Positions 34,994 through 48,273 of a stretch of DNA of 64,000 nucleotides are shown piece after piece. The DNA is taken from positions 69,812,001-69,876,000 of the forward strand of contig OZ231127.1 in the NCBI GenBank assembly GCA_965153355.1, read 5' to 3'. Position 1 is the first letter of the stretch. Every line of letters begins with the position of its first letter. Under the pieces are notes generated by a model. It saw only the letters and a program-made list of their open reading frames with translations. It did no database searches and was not told the DNA's origin. The DNA comes from Flaccisagitta enflata. Lineage: Eukaryota; Chaetognatha; Sagittoidea; Aphragmophora. Position numbers and translations under genes: made by a program.

Positions 34994-35489
34994 CAAAACA
35001 AAACAAAAAGAAAAAAAACAAATAACCAAAAAAAAAAATACTGAAGTAAACATCTATGCAAGTCCTGGAGGAAAAAAACTGAGCACTTGAGCAATCTTTA
35101 GAGTTATTGCCATTTTTGCGATTTTTTGCTATTTTTGACCTCTTTTGATTGACTGTGTGACTTGATTCAGAGGTTTCCATTTGATTTGTAGGGTTTAGCA
35201 ATGTGTATTAGTGTTGTATGAATGCAAAAAATGATAATGGCTATTAGCACAGTTATATTTTGGTAGCCCTACATACTGCTTAAGTTAACCTGTTTTGGCA
35301 GATTTTGACAATTCTTACGGTTTTCGCCTATCTGACACCCTGACTTTGGTCAAAAATGGGCACATCTAGACAGGACAAGAGTGGACCAAAACTTTTTCCA
35401 CTGTTTTAAGGACATCATGAACAACTTATATCCAGAATTCCATAATGAGTTTCCACCGACAACATAGTATGACATCCCCTACTAACCGA

Positions 35490-36300
35490 CTAACCTGGTG
35501 ACTGGTAGAACCGCTTCTACTCGACCATATTGAAATAGTCTACTAATGGACGTTTTGTAGGAATGTGTAACAAAATTCACTTATCTGTACGAGCTAGCAA
35601 ATCAAGCCACCGGACGTGACTGCTTATTTCTCACCACCTAAAAGAAGGACTACCCAACCACACCGGACCATTACCAAAAGAAAACGTGCACGTAGTGTTG
35701 ACCAAACCTGCTGCCCTAATCCGCCTTAGATGTAGCAACCGTCCTAATCTGGACAATGATACAATAGTCGCCCCGTCGCGTGTAGGAGAAGCTCCCCGCC
35801 CATTGTGAAACTAATTGATCTAACAATGATCACATCTTTAATCTCTTAATCCTTATCGAGAAAAGCGAGTAGTTTTTCTGCCCTCGTGCCCTCGCTGTGC
35901 TGCTAACTCCGAAATTCTCTGTCAAACTCAAAGTTGCATTGATATAGATTTAAGGGAATATATTTCGAGAAATAATGATCTCTCTTCCGCAATTCTGTGT
36001 GGCCGGAATGTGAGGTTAGGAAAAAAATCCTAGATTTCTGGTTAATCGAATTTGATTTTTTTTCTCTACATTTTTGCCATTTTCTTGTCATTCCTTTGGC
36101 TTTTATTGTTTTCCTCTCTGTTCTTGTTTTTCGATTTTTTGTTTTTATCTCGTTTTTTCTTTGCTTTACTTTAGCTTTTAATATTTTTACCGTTTCTTTT
36201 TTTTCTTTTACGATTGCTGGTTGTTTGTTTCTCTTTGTTTTTGCTTTTCTTCCGCCCTTCAAAGATGTTGGAGAATCGTGACGTGCCAAAAACACAAAAC
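35490..36300. other. Unique stretch
   Basis: No gene recognised. A 130-codon Lys/Arg-rich minus frame (35903-36295) is complementary to a T-rich run and is not convincing. Confidence 0.35.
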
Positions 36301-36334
36301 GTGCCTTATCACATTTTCCGCCTCTTCGCTACTT

Positions 36335-36383
36335 CTTTCTCGCTTTCTCTCTTTCTTTCTTTCTCTTTCTCTCTTTCTTTCTC

Positions 36384-36446
<63 letters not shown>

Positions 36447-36795
36447 ATTTCTCTTTCTTTCTTGCTTTCTATCTTTCTCATCCTCTCTTCATTACCTTCT
36501 TTTTCTTTTTCTCTTTCTTTTTCTTTTTCTTTTTCTTTTTCTTTTTCTTTTTCTTTTTTTTCATCTTCTTCTTCTACTTCCTCTTCTACTACTTCTTCTT
36601 CTTTCTTCTTTCTTTTCTTTTTATTTTCTTTTCTTTCTTTTTCTTTCTTTTTCTTTTTCTTTTCTTCTTCTTTTCTTTTTCTTTTTCTTTTTCTTTTTCT
36701 TTCTTTTTCTTTCTTTTTCTTTTTCTTTTTTTTCTTTCTCTTTTCTTCTTTTCTGCTTTCTTTCTTCTTCGTTGTCTTCTTCCTCTTTTCTTTCA
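36335..36795. repeat. (TTTC)n/(TTTTTC)n polypyrimidine tract
   Basis: TTTC at 36340-36460, TTTTTC at 36500-36560, mixed CTT to 36790. Confidence 0.97.
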
Positions 36796-37065
36796 AATCA
36801 TTAGCCTCGTCATGAGACTCATCTTGATTGTTTTTCCGATCCCACCCGATCTCTCTCTCTTCACCCCCCCCCCCCACAATACCGTATGAATCTATCACCC
36901 GATGCGAAAAGCCCTATCTCCATTCCGACCACCCTGATCACCCTGCCCACCTGCTGCATGACATATTTACCTGAAATTGTCCGTTTTCTTGTGTCACAGT
37001 CCATAACTAGCCTGGAGTCACTCGTTCTTATAAAAGAAAATGAAAGTACTAGATTCCATGATGAA

Positions 37066-37350
<285 letters not shown>

Positions 37351-37499
37351 CTGTAATCTCTCGGCCACCATCTAGGATTGAAATCAGTGTTGTTTATCAG
37401 CGACGCGTAACTCGAGCTTCCAGATTTGGCATGATTCCACCTCCAAAGAAACGTTTTGAGACCCTTTGAAGGCTACACGCGTTATCTGACGTAGCACAA

Positions 37500-37538
37500 A
37501 AGAAAAGAAAGAAAGAGAAAGAGTGATGGAGGGGAGAA

Positions 37539-37622
<84 letters not shown>

Positions 37623-37626
37623 AATT

Positions 37627-37682
<56 letters not shown>

Positions 37683-37705
37683 ATGAAAGAAAGAATGAAA
37701 GTAAA
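37500..37705. repeat. (GAAA)n microsatellite
   Basis: About 170 bp core (37537-37700). Confidence 0.97.
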
Positions 37706-37841
37706 GAATAACGAAAGTTGGTCATCCAACGATCGCACATGGTCAGTGTTACCCTATGCCCTGCTCAAAGCGTTGAAGTGAGGACTAAAGAGGTCGAGTG
37801 AGTAAGAGTTCCCCTGTTCCCTTTGGGCCACTGCCCAAATG

Positions 37842-38520
<679 letters not shown>

Positions 38521-38679
38521 AAGGGAGTTAGGAAGGATAGGCGTGTTATCTGCCATACTTCTTCCCCTCAATTGTCTCTTTAGAAAAAAAAAATCCTTGG
38601 GCCAGATTTTGGCTGCTTTGTTCATTTTTCGGGGCAGCTGAAGAGTGGGAAGAAAAGCATATCAAAGCGTCAGGCGGGG

Positions 38680-39094
<415 letters not shown>

Positions 39095-39099
39095 GTTAA

Positions 39100-39775
39100 T
39101 AGATATAGATGTTGAGTCCTTCCATGTTCAGACCTCACGCCAAGTTTCAATCAATTCTTAAAGCAGTCGATTGAAAATTGGCTCAGGAATCAATTTTTCT
39201 TTGTTATTGGTCAGTTGGTTGAACTCAATTCATCTTAACCATTGACTTATGTTGAGTCTTTCCATATCCAGTGATAACGATAAGTTTTAGCTAGTAGAGT
39301 GGCTACGTTAGATTCCAAAACCCGGACTCAAAATGAAGCGCTCTACCTGAATTCGACTTCCATTCAAATTGTTGCAAGTCAGTCGCTCAAAAGTTAGCCC
39401 ATTGTAAAAATTACAAACGACACCAAATGACAATGAAAACAACATGACAACGATGATATCGACAACGACGACAACATCCAACCATCTTGAAATAAGATTT
39501 CAGTCGTAACGGTCTTTCTGGGCAAACAACAAAATCATCGGACCTCTTGCCTACCCAAAATGTTACGGACGGACGAACGAAGGGACCGACCAACGCAGGA
39601 ACGTATATTTGAGTGTCCAGGACTAAAAAACAATTCCTCACAGTAAGTTGGGGCGCGCAATGATAAAACACGCGCACATATGGTACGTTTGTGTGGGTGT
39701 TGTTTATACGTCGTTTGGAGAAACGTGTAATGATGATCATCATCTATGTAATGATGTTGTTGTTTTCGGAAGCCG
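39100..39775. other. Unique stretch with possible family A remnant
   Basis: Two diverged GTTGAGTC-TTCCAT blocks lie at 39111 and 39252. A weak family A-like string occurs at about 39560-39632 (GGACGGACGAACG..GGGACCGACC...GACTAAAAAA, plus sense). No gene recognised. Confidence 0.4.
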
Positions 39776-39779
39776 AGAC

Positions 39780-39890
39780 CCGAGGGCGGGGTGGGGTTGG
39801 GGTCAGCGATGTATGGCAAGGGACTTCAGGGACATCACGTGACGTCCCTGCTGTCGGGCTTGAAAGTCTGTCGGGCTTGAAAATGTGTTG
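39780..39890. repeat. GC-rich block, inverse relative of 40345-40570
   Basis: GGCGGGGTGGGGTTGGGG, CAGCGATGTATGGCA and GGGACTTC appear here and, partly inverted, at 40380-40440. It contains the near-palindrome GGGACATCACGTGACGTCCC (39828-39847). Confidence 0.5.
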
Positions 39891-39919
39891 TGAACAAATT
39901 TTGAAGGAAGGGAATAAAA

Positions 39920-39921
<2 letters not shown>

Positions 39922-40002
<81 letters not shown>

Positions 40003-40052
40003 AGACTGGCTGACAGACAGACAGACAATCAGACAGACAGACAGACAGACGG
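39922..40052. repeat. (GA)n then (GACA)n compound microsatellite
   Basis: GA at 39922-40000, GACA at 40009-40050. Confidence 0.97.
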
Positions 40053-40424
40053 ATAAACACAACAGAAAAACTTTATTGAATCCAATCATATGGGGGAAAT
40101 AATAAACGAGTTTGCAAAAAAAAAAAAGATTGATATGTGATGATGATTGGTATGCTTTGCCCCCACCTACTAAACAGTTTTTCTAGGTACTTGTTTTGCA
40201 CAATACATTGAATTGTATGAATCAATTGAAAACAGATCTATTTGACAAAGAAATAACCATCTAGATGAGAATCAATCTTTCATTTGCAATTTTTTGGCTA
40301 GTATTGGCTTAGAAAGCATAGAAATCATAGCAAATTAGTTGAAAAGCTGTCGTGCTTATATTTGCTGTCGTGCTTGGAATTGGCTTTGAAGTCCCTAGGC
40401 TCCAAGCTGCCATACATCGCTGGT

Positions 40425-40570
40425 TGGGGTGAGTAAACGGTTGCCCGTGCAATGGCAGGCAAGGGGCGGGGTGGGGTCGGGGTGGCTAACCGGTTACCCG
40501 TGCAATGGCAGGCAAGGGGCGGGGTGGGGTTGAGGTGATTAACCGTTTGCCCGTGCAATGGCAGGCAGAG
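40425..40570. repeat. 58-bp GC-rich tandem repeat, 2.5 copies
   Basis: The unit contains GCCCGTGCAATGGCAGGCA-AGGGGCGGGGTGGGGT and a TAACCG-TT spacer. Confidence 0.9.
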
Positions 40571-40670
40571 GGCGTTTTCAATGATATTCAAAGAAACCGT
40601 TTTGTTTTTTGTTTTTCATCCATCCTTACATTTGGCAATTTTCGGGCAAAATAAAAGCGAAAGAAGACGA

Positions 40671-41326
40671 AACAAGGCCGGATACACCGCTATTCTAGTG
40701 GCGTGCGGGTGGGCAGGAGCAGTGCTGGAGAAGGTCACTAGGGTATCTAGGCAGGAGCAGTATGCTAAACAAGTCATCCAAGGGTTGCACATGGTCAGCG
40801 GTACCCGATGCCCTGCATGGACTGATAGCTGAAGAAGTGGTGTGAGAGCAAGGCAGCAGCCCCAACGGGCCGATGTCCTGTAGGACACAGGGGTGAATTT
40901 CCATACGTCCTGAGAGGGCATATTTGAGGCCTTTGGAGCAATTTTCCAAAATATTCAATGGGAGTTTTGCATATTATCAATTTCTCATCAATTTGCCATG
41001 TTATTCAATGGGAATATCACATTTTTTCATTTTTCATCAATTTCCAATGTTATTCAATGCGAAGTTTGCATTTTATCAATTTCCCATGTTATTCAATGGG
41101 GAAGCTTCGGGGAGGGGGGACGGAAGGACGGACGGAAGGACAGACGGAAGGACGGACGGAAGGACGAACGTCCTACAGGACATCGGCCCTTTGGGGCCGC
41201 TGCCTAAAAAGCTCAAAAAACGCCAAAAAAGTAAAAAGGGGACCGACCGACCAACCAACCAACCAACCGACCGACCGACGGACCGACATAGCGGGGTGTA
41301 GAGTCGCGTAGCACGCGACTAAAAAA
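40671..41326 (+). mobile_element. Family A split by a nested family B
   Basis: The 5' part AACAAGGCCGGATACACCGC...GGGCAGGAGCAG lies at 40671-40770. The 3' part GCTCAAAAAACGCCAAAAAA...CGCGTAGCACGCGACTAAAAA lies at 41209-41326. The intervening DNA is family B. The uninterrupted relative at 51682-51877 shows the expected continuous sequence. Confidence 0.9.
40775..41208. mobile_element. Family B nested in family A
   Basis: Flanks GGTCAGCGGTACCCGATGCCC, GGGCCGATGTCCTGTAGGAC and the inverse GTCCTACAGGACATCGGCCC. Instead of 21-bp units, the core holds about four copies of a TATTCAATGGGAA-...-CATCAATTTCC unit (40955-41100). Confidence 0.8.
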
Positions 41327-41431
41327 GGAAGAGAATATCAGAATTTTGTGTCGATGATGATAGTCATTAAATGGCGTGGATATTACCGTTTCACCCGCCC
41401 GCGTGTTTTCGTTTGTTTACCCAACTTCTCT

Positions 41432-41593
41432 GTCTCTCGCGGACACGCGACTCTACTCCTTGCTGTGTCGGTCGGTTCGTCGGTACGTCGGTACGTCGGT
41501 TCGTTACAAATATTTCTGAATTCCGAGCGGTTTCTGTATTGCGGCCCCTGCCCAACCGTCCGCGACTGTCTTGCCGTGTATCCAGCCTTGTTC
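41432..41593 (-). mobile_element. Family A
   Basis: CTCGCGGACACGCGACTC ... GCCCCTGCCCAACCGTCCGCGACTG, ending ATCCAGCCTTGTT. It belongs to the GTCCGCGAC subtype, as at 32388. Confidence 0.88.
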
Positions 41594-41886
41594 TCTTTTT
41601 CTTCGGTAGTTGATCCGTATATCTATTTGTTTGTTTGTCTGCTTTTTTTTTTCTGACGTTAGTTTTTCTCCACTGTTGGTTTTATTTTCCTCCAGCATTT
41701 GCCCGTTTGCATGTTAGGTCTACAAATTTCTTATTCTTGTCTGTACTATTTTGGTTCCTTTTCCTAAACTACATACATTGTCATTGTTATTATTGTTTTC
41801 CTTGTTTTTGTTTTTGTTTCTCTGTGTTTCCGCTTTTGGAGTTCGACTGCGGGCGTTTCAGCGGCGGCCTGCTTTCAAACGACCTC

Positions 41887-42215
<329 letters not shown>

Positions 42216-42445
42216 AATTGAAATAAAGTAAAGGAGGAAAGAAAGAAAGAAAGAGAGAAAGAATCAAAGAAAGAAAGAAAGAAAGAAAGACAGAGAGAAA
42301 GACAGAAACAAGACCTCGAAAAAACCACGTCCCAACCGAGGTTGTTTATGGAAAACTGGTGGAGCGGAACAGAAGAGATAAATCTTCTCATTATGATCCT
42401 CATTAGTGACATTACACCGTATTACCATGTTTTCGTTATTTTTTG

Positions 42446-42449
<4 letters not shown>

Positions 42450-42492
<43 letters not shown>
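42450..42492. repeat. (CT)n microsatellite
   Basis: About 43 bp. Confidence 0.96.
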
Positions 42493-42493
<1 letters not shown>

Positions 42494-42583
42494 TTTATTC
42501 TTTACTGAACACATTTCATCCTTTTTCCTCATTCTCTCCTGCGTGGATGATCATTCTCCTTCTTCCTTTCTTTTTTTTTTTTT

Positions 42584-45500
42584 TTGTGGATCGCCAGATC
42601 CACTTAGTCCTGGGAAAGTATTTTTTTTATTATTTTGCGTGCTCACCTTTTCTTTTTCTTCTATCTTTTTTCTTCTGTAGTTTTTTTCATCTCATGATTG
42701 TGTGCTCACCTTAGTCTTTTGTTTGTGTTATTTTTTCTCTCTCAAGATGTCTCCACATATCTCTTTGTAAATCTTTTGTTTTTGTACCCTCACTTTTTTC
42801 TTCCTATCATATTCTGTAATTTTTTTTCATCTCAAGATTGTGTGCTCACCTTAGTCTTTTGTTTTTTTATTTTTTCTCTCTCAAGATGTCTCCATATATC
42901 TCTTGTAAATCTTTTGTTTTTGCATCCTGACTTATTTTTTCCTATCATATTCTGTAATTTTATTTCATCTCAAGATTGTGTGCTCACCTTAGTCTTTTGT
43001 TTTTGTTATTTTTCTCTGTCAAGATGTCTCCATATATCTCTTTGTAAATCTTTTGTTTTTGCATCCTCACTTTTTTTTTCCTATCATATTCTGTAATTTT
43101 TTTTCATCTCAAGATTGTGTGCTCACCTTAGTCTTTTGTTTTTGTTATTTCTATTCTCTCAAGATGTCTTCATATATCTCTTTGTAAATCTTTTGTTTTT
43201 GCATCCTCACTTATTTTTTCCTATAATATTCTTTAATTTTTTTTCATCTCAAGATTGTGTGCTCACCTTAGTCTTTTGTTTTTGTTATTTTTTCTCTCTC
43301 AAGATGTCTCCATATGTCTCTTTGTAAATCTTTTGTTTTTGTACCCTCACTTTTTTCTTTCCTATCATATTCTGTAATTTTTTTTCATCTTAAGATTGTG
43401 TGCTCACCTTAGTCTTTTGTTTTTTTATTTTTTCTCTCTCAAGATGTCTCCATATATCTCTTGTAAATCTTTTGTTTTTGCATCCTGACTTATTTTTTCC
43501 TATCATATTCTGTAATTTTATTTCATCTCAAGATTGTGTGCTCACCTTAGTCTTTTGTTTTTGTTATTTTTCTCTGTCAAGATGTCTCCATATATCTCTT
43601 TGTAAATCTTTTGTTTTTGCATCCTCACTTTTTTTTTTTCCTATCATATTCTGTAATTTTTTTTCATCTCAAGATTGTGTGCTCACCTTAGTCTTTTGTT
43701 TTTGTTATTTCTATTCTCTCAAGATGTCTTCATATATCTCTTTGTAAATCTTTTGTCTTTGCATTCTCACTTATTTTTTCCTATAATATTCTTTAATTTT
43801 TTTTCATCTCAAGATTGTGTGCTCACCTTAGTCTTTTGTTTTTGTTATTTTTTCTCTCTCAAGATGTCTCCATATATTTCTTTGTAAATCTTTTGTTTTT
43901 GCATCCTCACTTTTTTTTTTCTATCATATTCTGTAATTTTTTTTCATCTCAAGATTGTGTGCTCACCTTAGTCTTTTGTTTGTGTCAGTCTTTTTTTGTG
44001 GATCGCCAGATCCACTTAGTCCTGGGAAAGTTTTTCTATTTTTTCTATTTTTTTTATTTTTTTTATTTTGCGTGCTCACCTTTTCTTTTTCTTTTATCTT
44101 CTTTATTCTGTATTTTTTTCATCTCAAGATTGTGTGCTCACCTTAGTCTTTTGTTTTTTATTTTTCTCTCAAGATGTCTCCATATATACCTTAGTCTTTT
44201 GTTTGTGTCAGTCTTTTTCTTTTTTATTTTGCGTGCTCACCTTTTCCTTTTCTTCTATCTTCTTTATTCTGTAATTTTTTTTCATCTCAAGATTGTGTGC
44301 TCACCTTAGTCTTTTGTTTTTGTTATTTTTTTCTCTCAAGATGTCTCTATGTATACCTTAGTCTTTTGTTTGTGATAGTCTTTTTTTATTATTTCGCGTG
44401 CTCACCTTTTCATTTTCTTCTTTCTTCTTTATTCTGTATTTTTTTTATCTCAAGATTGTGTGCTCACCTTAGTCTTTTGTTTTTGTTATTTTTTTCTCTC
44501 AAGATGTCTCCATATATACCTTAATCTTTTGTTTGTGTTAGTCTTTTTTATTATTATTTTGCGTGCTCACCTTTTCGTTTTCTTCTTTCTTCTTTATTCT
44601 GTATTTTTTTTTTATCTCAAGATTGTGTGCTCACCTTAGTCTTTTGTTTTGTTTTTTTTCTCTCAAGATATCTCCATATATACCTTAGTCTTTTGTTTGT
44701 GTCAGTCTTTTTCTTTATTATTTTGCGTGCTCACCTTTTCCTTTTCTTCTATCTTCTTTATTCTGTAATTTTTTTTTCATCTCAAGATTGTGTGCTCACC
44801 TTAGTCTTTTGTTTTTGTTATTTTTTTCTCTCAAGATGTCTCCATGTATACCTTAGTCTTTTGTTTGTGTTAGTCTTTTTTTATTATTTCGCGTGCTCAC
44901 CTTTTCATTTTCTTCTTTCTTCTTTATTCTGTATTTTTTTTATCTCAAGATTGTGTGCTCACCTTAGTCTTTTGTTTTTGTTATTTTTTTCTCTCAAGAT
45001 GTCTCCATATATACCTTAGTCTTTTGTTTGTGTTAGTCTTTTTTATTATTATTTCTTCTTTATTCTGTATTCTTTTTTATCTCAAGATTGTGTACTCACC
45101 TTAGTCTTTTGTTTTTGTTATTTTTTTCTCTTAAGATGTCTCCATGTATACCTTAGTCTTTTGTTTGTGTTAGTCTTTTTTTATTATTTTACATGCTCAC
45201 CTTTTCATTTTCTTCTTTCTTCTTTATTCTGTATTTTTTTTTTCATCTCAAGATTGTGTGCTCACCTTAGTCTTTTGTTTTTGTTATTTTTTTCTCTCAA
45301 GATGTCTCCATATATCTCTTTGTAAATCTTTTGTTTTTACATTCTCAACTTTTTCTCCCATCTATCATAGTCTATGAGTTTTTTTCATCCCAAGAATGTG
45401 TCTACACCTTAGTCTTTCATTTGTGTTTTTTTTTCTAGATATATCCACATATCTCTTTGTAAATCCTTTGTTCCTTGCATCCTCACCACTTATCATATTC

Positions 45501-45659
45501 TGTTTTTTTTTTTTTATCTGAAGAATATCCTCTCCTTAGTCCTATAAGTTAGTTTTTTTTTGTCACCAGATGTCTCAAAATCTTTCTCAATTTGCCTTTT
45601 GTTTTCTTCCCACTAATTGAATTTTTTTCAACTAAAAATGTGTCCTCACCTTTGCTAGA

Positions 45660-45660
<1 letters not shown>
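42584..45660. repeat. 3.1-kb satellite, ~140-bp and ~180-bp units, higher order
   Basis: The core word CAAGATTGTGTGCTCACCTTAG and TCTCAAGATGTCTCCATATA recur about 20 times. Left units (42690-43960) are about 140 bp and contain TAAATCTTTTGTTTTTGC and CCTATCATATTCTGTAA. Right units (44060-45240) replace this with GCGTGCTCACCTTTTC and CTTCTTTATTCTGTA. A four-unit block of about 560 bp is duplicated (42836-43396 against 43398-43960). The motif GGATCGCCAGATCC-ACTTAGTCCTGGGAAAG appears only at 42589 and 43998. Frames reading CAHLSLLF and SQDVS are in-phase translations of the repeat. Confidence 0.95.
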
Positions 45661-46290
<630 letters not shown>

Positions 46291-46299
46291 AGGAACAAC

Positions 46300-47050
46300 A
46301 TTTTCAGCTTTCAAATAGCACAATGCTTGATATGTTCACTAATTTTCGCAATTCACTTACAGTTGGGGTTTTTTTTTATTTTTTTTTTCATTTACTTTCT
46401 ATATCTAAATTTTTTATGTTTGAATGAATATTGTGATTACAGTTAAAAAATATAAAAGATTAAGAAAAAAAGAGAGAAGAAAGATGAAAAGTGCAAAATA
46501 AAAAGTGAAAAAAATAAAAAATGAAAAATGAAAAATGAAAAATGAAAAATGAAAAATGAAAATAAAAAAAATCAAATTAAACATCGCGATCCACAGTATT
46601 GGCGACAGCCACTGGTTTTATCTTTTTTTTTCTTTTCTTTTCTTTTTTTCCTTTTTTTTTGACCAGCTGACCCTTTGACAAAAAGCAGATGTGGTTTCTC
46701 TCGACCTCTCTTTCCTTTTCTAATCTCATTTCAGGCCTGCTGCCTTTTTTCATTGGCTCTCAATCAGATATCTTCTCTTTTTCTTTTGCTCATTTATCTT
46801 GTTCTTGTTCAATTGAAGTAAAGAAAAAGAGGAAGCTGTTCCACAGGCGCAGTTTCATTTTCAGTCCGACAGGCAGAGAAAGATTTGATTAGCTCTTTTA
46901 CTATTCAAACACAAACTTACAGGTATTTTGGTCTGTGGTTTATGGGGAAGTTTGAGAGAAATCGATACTTTCAGTGGTGATGGGATCTGTCGCGGTGTGT
47001 AATGGTACGTTTGTTGTTGAATTGGTGGTGATCATGGGGTAGTTTGCGAG
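46300..47050. other. AT-rich stretch with (AAAAATG)n
   Basis: Seven-base AAAAATG units at 46515-46565. The rest is unique, and the 67-codon frame at 46689-46892 is not recognisable. Confidence 0.5.
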
Positions 47051-47056
47051 GGATTG

Positions 47057-47266
47057 TTTTTTAAGTCGCATGCTACGCGACTCTACACCTTGTTTTATCC
47101 GTCCGTCCATCGCTCTGCCGGTCCATTGGTCCGTCCATCTTACTTTACTTTTTTTATGTTTTTGCGGTATTTGGCTAACTGCCCATGGCCAAATGCTCTA
47201 TTGACATCAAATATGGCCCCTGCCCACTCGCACGTGACTGGGGTATCCGTGTATCCGGCCTTGTTT
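47057..47266 (-). mobile_element. Family A, near full length
   Basis: TTTTTTAAGTCGCATGCTACGCGACTC ... CATCAAATATGGCCCCTGCCC ... CCGTGTATCCGGCCTTGTTT. Confidence 0.88.
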
Positions 47267-47485
47267 ATTTTGATTGTACACAACTTTTTGGTGAAATACC
47301 ACTAATGATGGGGTTACAGGTCATTGATGTGCCCATGATCATACTTGAAGGATCATGAGGTGGTTAGATGGGCTTTGGTGCCCGTATAAAAGAGGTTATG
47401 TGCCTTGGTTAGTCTGCTGTCAATATGTCCATCACTATCAGTATCAGTCGATTGGACATGCACAGATCATACTTGCATTTAGATA

Positions 47486-47680
47486 CAGTTGAAAGCCTCA
47501 GGCCCGCAATAACGGATGTCAACGGACTAATAGTTTTTATGTGTTATAATCTATATACAGATATTTGTTCTCACCATTTAAAAAGAATTACATGAATGGA
47601 CATTTATTTCATGTCTATTGTAGATGGATATATACGCGGATTTCCAAGACTCTCGGGTCCGTTATAGTGGGGTGTAATTG
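47486..47680. mobile_element. pogo-like MITE, diverged copy
   Basis: CAGTTGAAAGCCTCAGGCCC...AATAACGGAT at the left and GGGTCCGTTATAGTGGGGTGTAATTG at the right, TA on each side. 195 bp. Confidence 0.6.
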
Positions 47681-48002
47681 TAAGTTCATCTCTTATATAA
47701 ATAGATTTCTGCTATTGCCTACATGAGAAACAAAAAACAACAATACAAACCGTAAGGAAACGCATGACCATCATCTCATAGTTACATTGGCTTCAAGAAG
47801 CCAACAGATAAAACTACTAAAAAAGAAACCGACATCGATAATATAGATGATGGTGACGGTTACGAGCGCCGCCACATGATAACTCCTGCAGGGACGATGA
47901 CATCTATGCGCGAGTAAAGAGACATGAAGAAGAAGGAAAAAAAAAGAAACAGAAATGACAACGACAATGACAACGACAACTACAGAATAAGAAAAAAACA
48001 AG

Positions 48003-48268
48003 TGAAGCGGGGTCACTACATCGTTGCGGACGGATGGACAGGGGCATCCAACCCCCAGCCTTACCCAAACCAAACCCCCAACCCCCCCCCTCCAACACAC
48101 TCACACACAAACAATATCAACTGCAGGATCATAAAGACGCGTTTTCTCGCGTTTTCAACTCGAGCGTGAACTTGAGCGTGACGGACGGACCAACGGACCG
48201 ACGGAATAACGGACCAACGGAGCGACGGACCAATGGACGGACAAAGCCTCTTATAGAGTTGCGTGAAA
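48003..48268 (+). mobile_element. Family A variant (A2) abutting a retrotransposon
   Basis: Same layout as 15889-16096: GGGGTCACTACATCGTTGCGGAC, C-rich centre, CACACACAAACAATATC, CTGCAGGATCA, GACGGACCAACGG run, then TATAGAGTTGCGTGAAAGCGGACAAATAAG. It ends where the reverse-transcriptase homology starts. Confidence 0.75.
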
Positions 48269-48273
48269 GCGGA

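Larger units (their letters stand above)
31940..35479. mobile_element. 3.54-kb foldback element with ~1-kb inverted arms
   Basis: The left arm (31940-33018) and right arm (34541-35479) are inverse copies of high identity across roughly 0.9 kb. Ends are GGGGATGTCATACTATG and the inverse, each flanked by TA, inside an (ACTAACCG)n array. The left arm carries an extra family A copy (32388-32557) absent from the right arm. Both arms include family B flank words and a polyA/AACAAA region. The centre (33019-34540) holds 21-bp minisatellites. There is no transposase-like frame, so it would depend on enzymes in trans. Confidence 0.85.

Noticed and set aside
36971-37011. Minus-strand micro-exon between CTCCAG and CAG|GTAAAT
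   Set aside because: Splice words look good, but the 41-bp exon has no recognisable protein partner on either side.
39828-39847. GGGACATCACGTGACGTCCC as a transcription-factor site
   Set aside because: A palindrome with an E-box is visible, but no adjacent promoter or gene supports a regulatory role.
42690-45020. Repeat protein with the motif CAHLSLLF...SQDVS
   Set aside because: Frames arise from satellite units, and the frame breaks wherever unit length changes.
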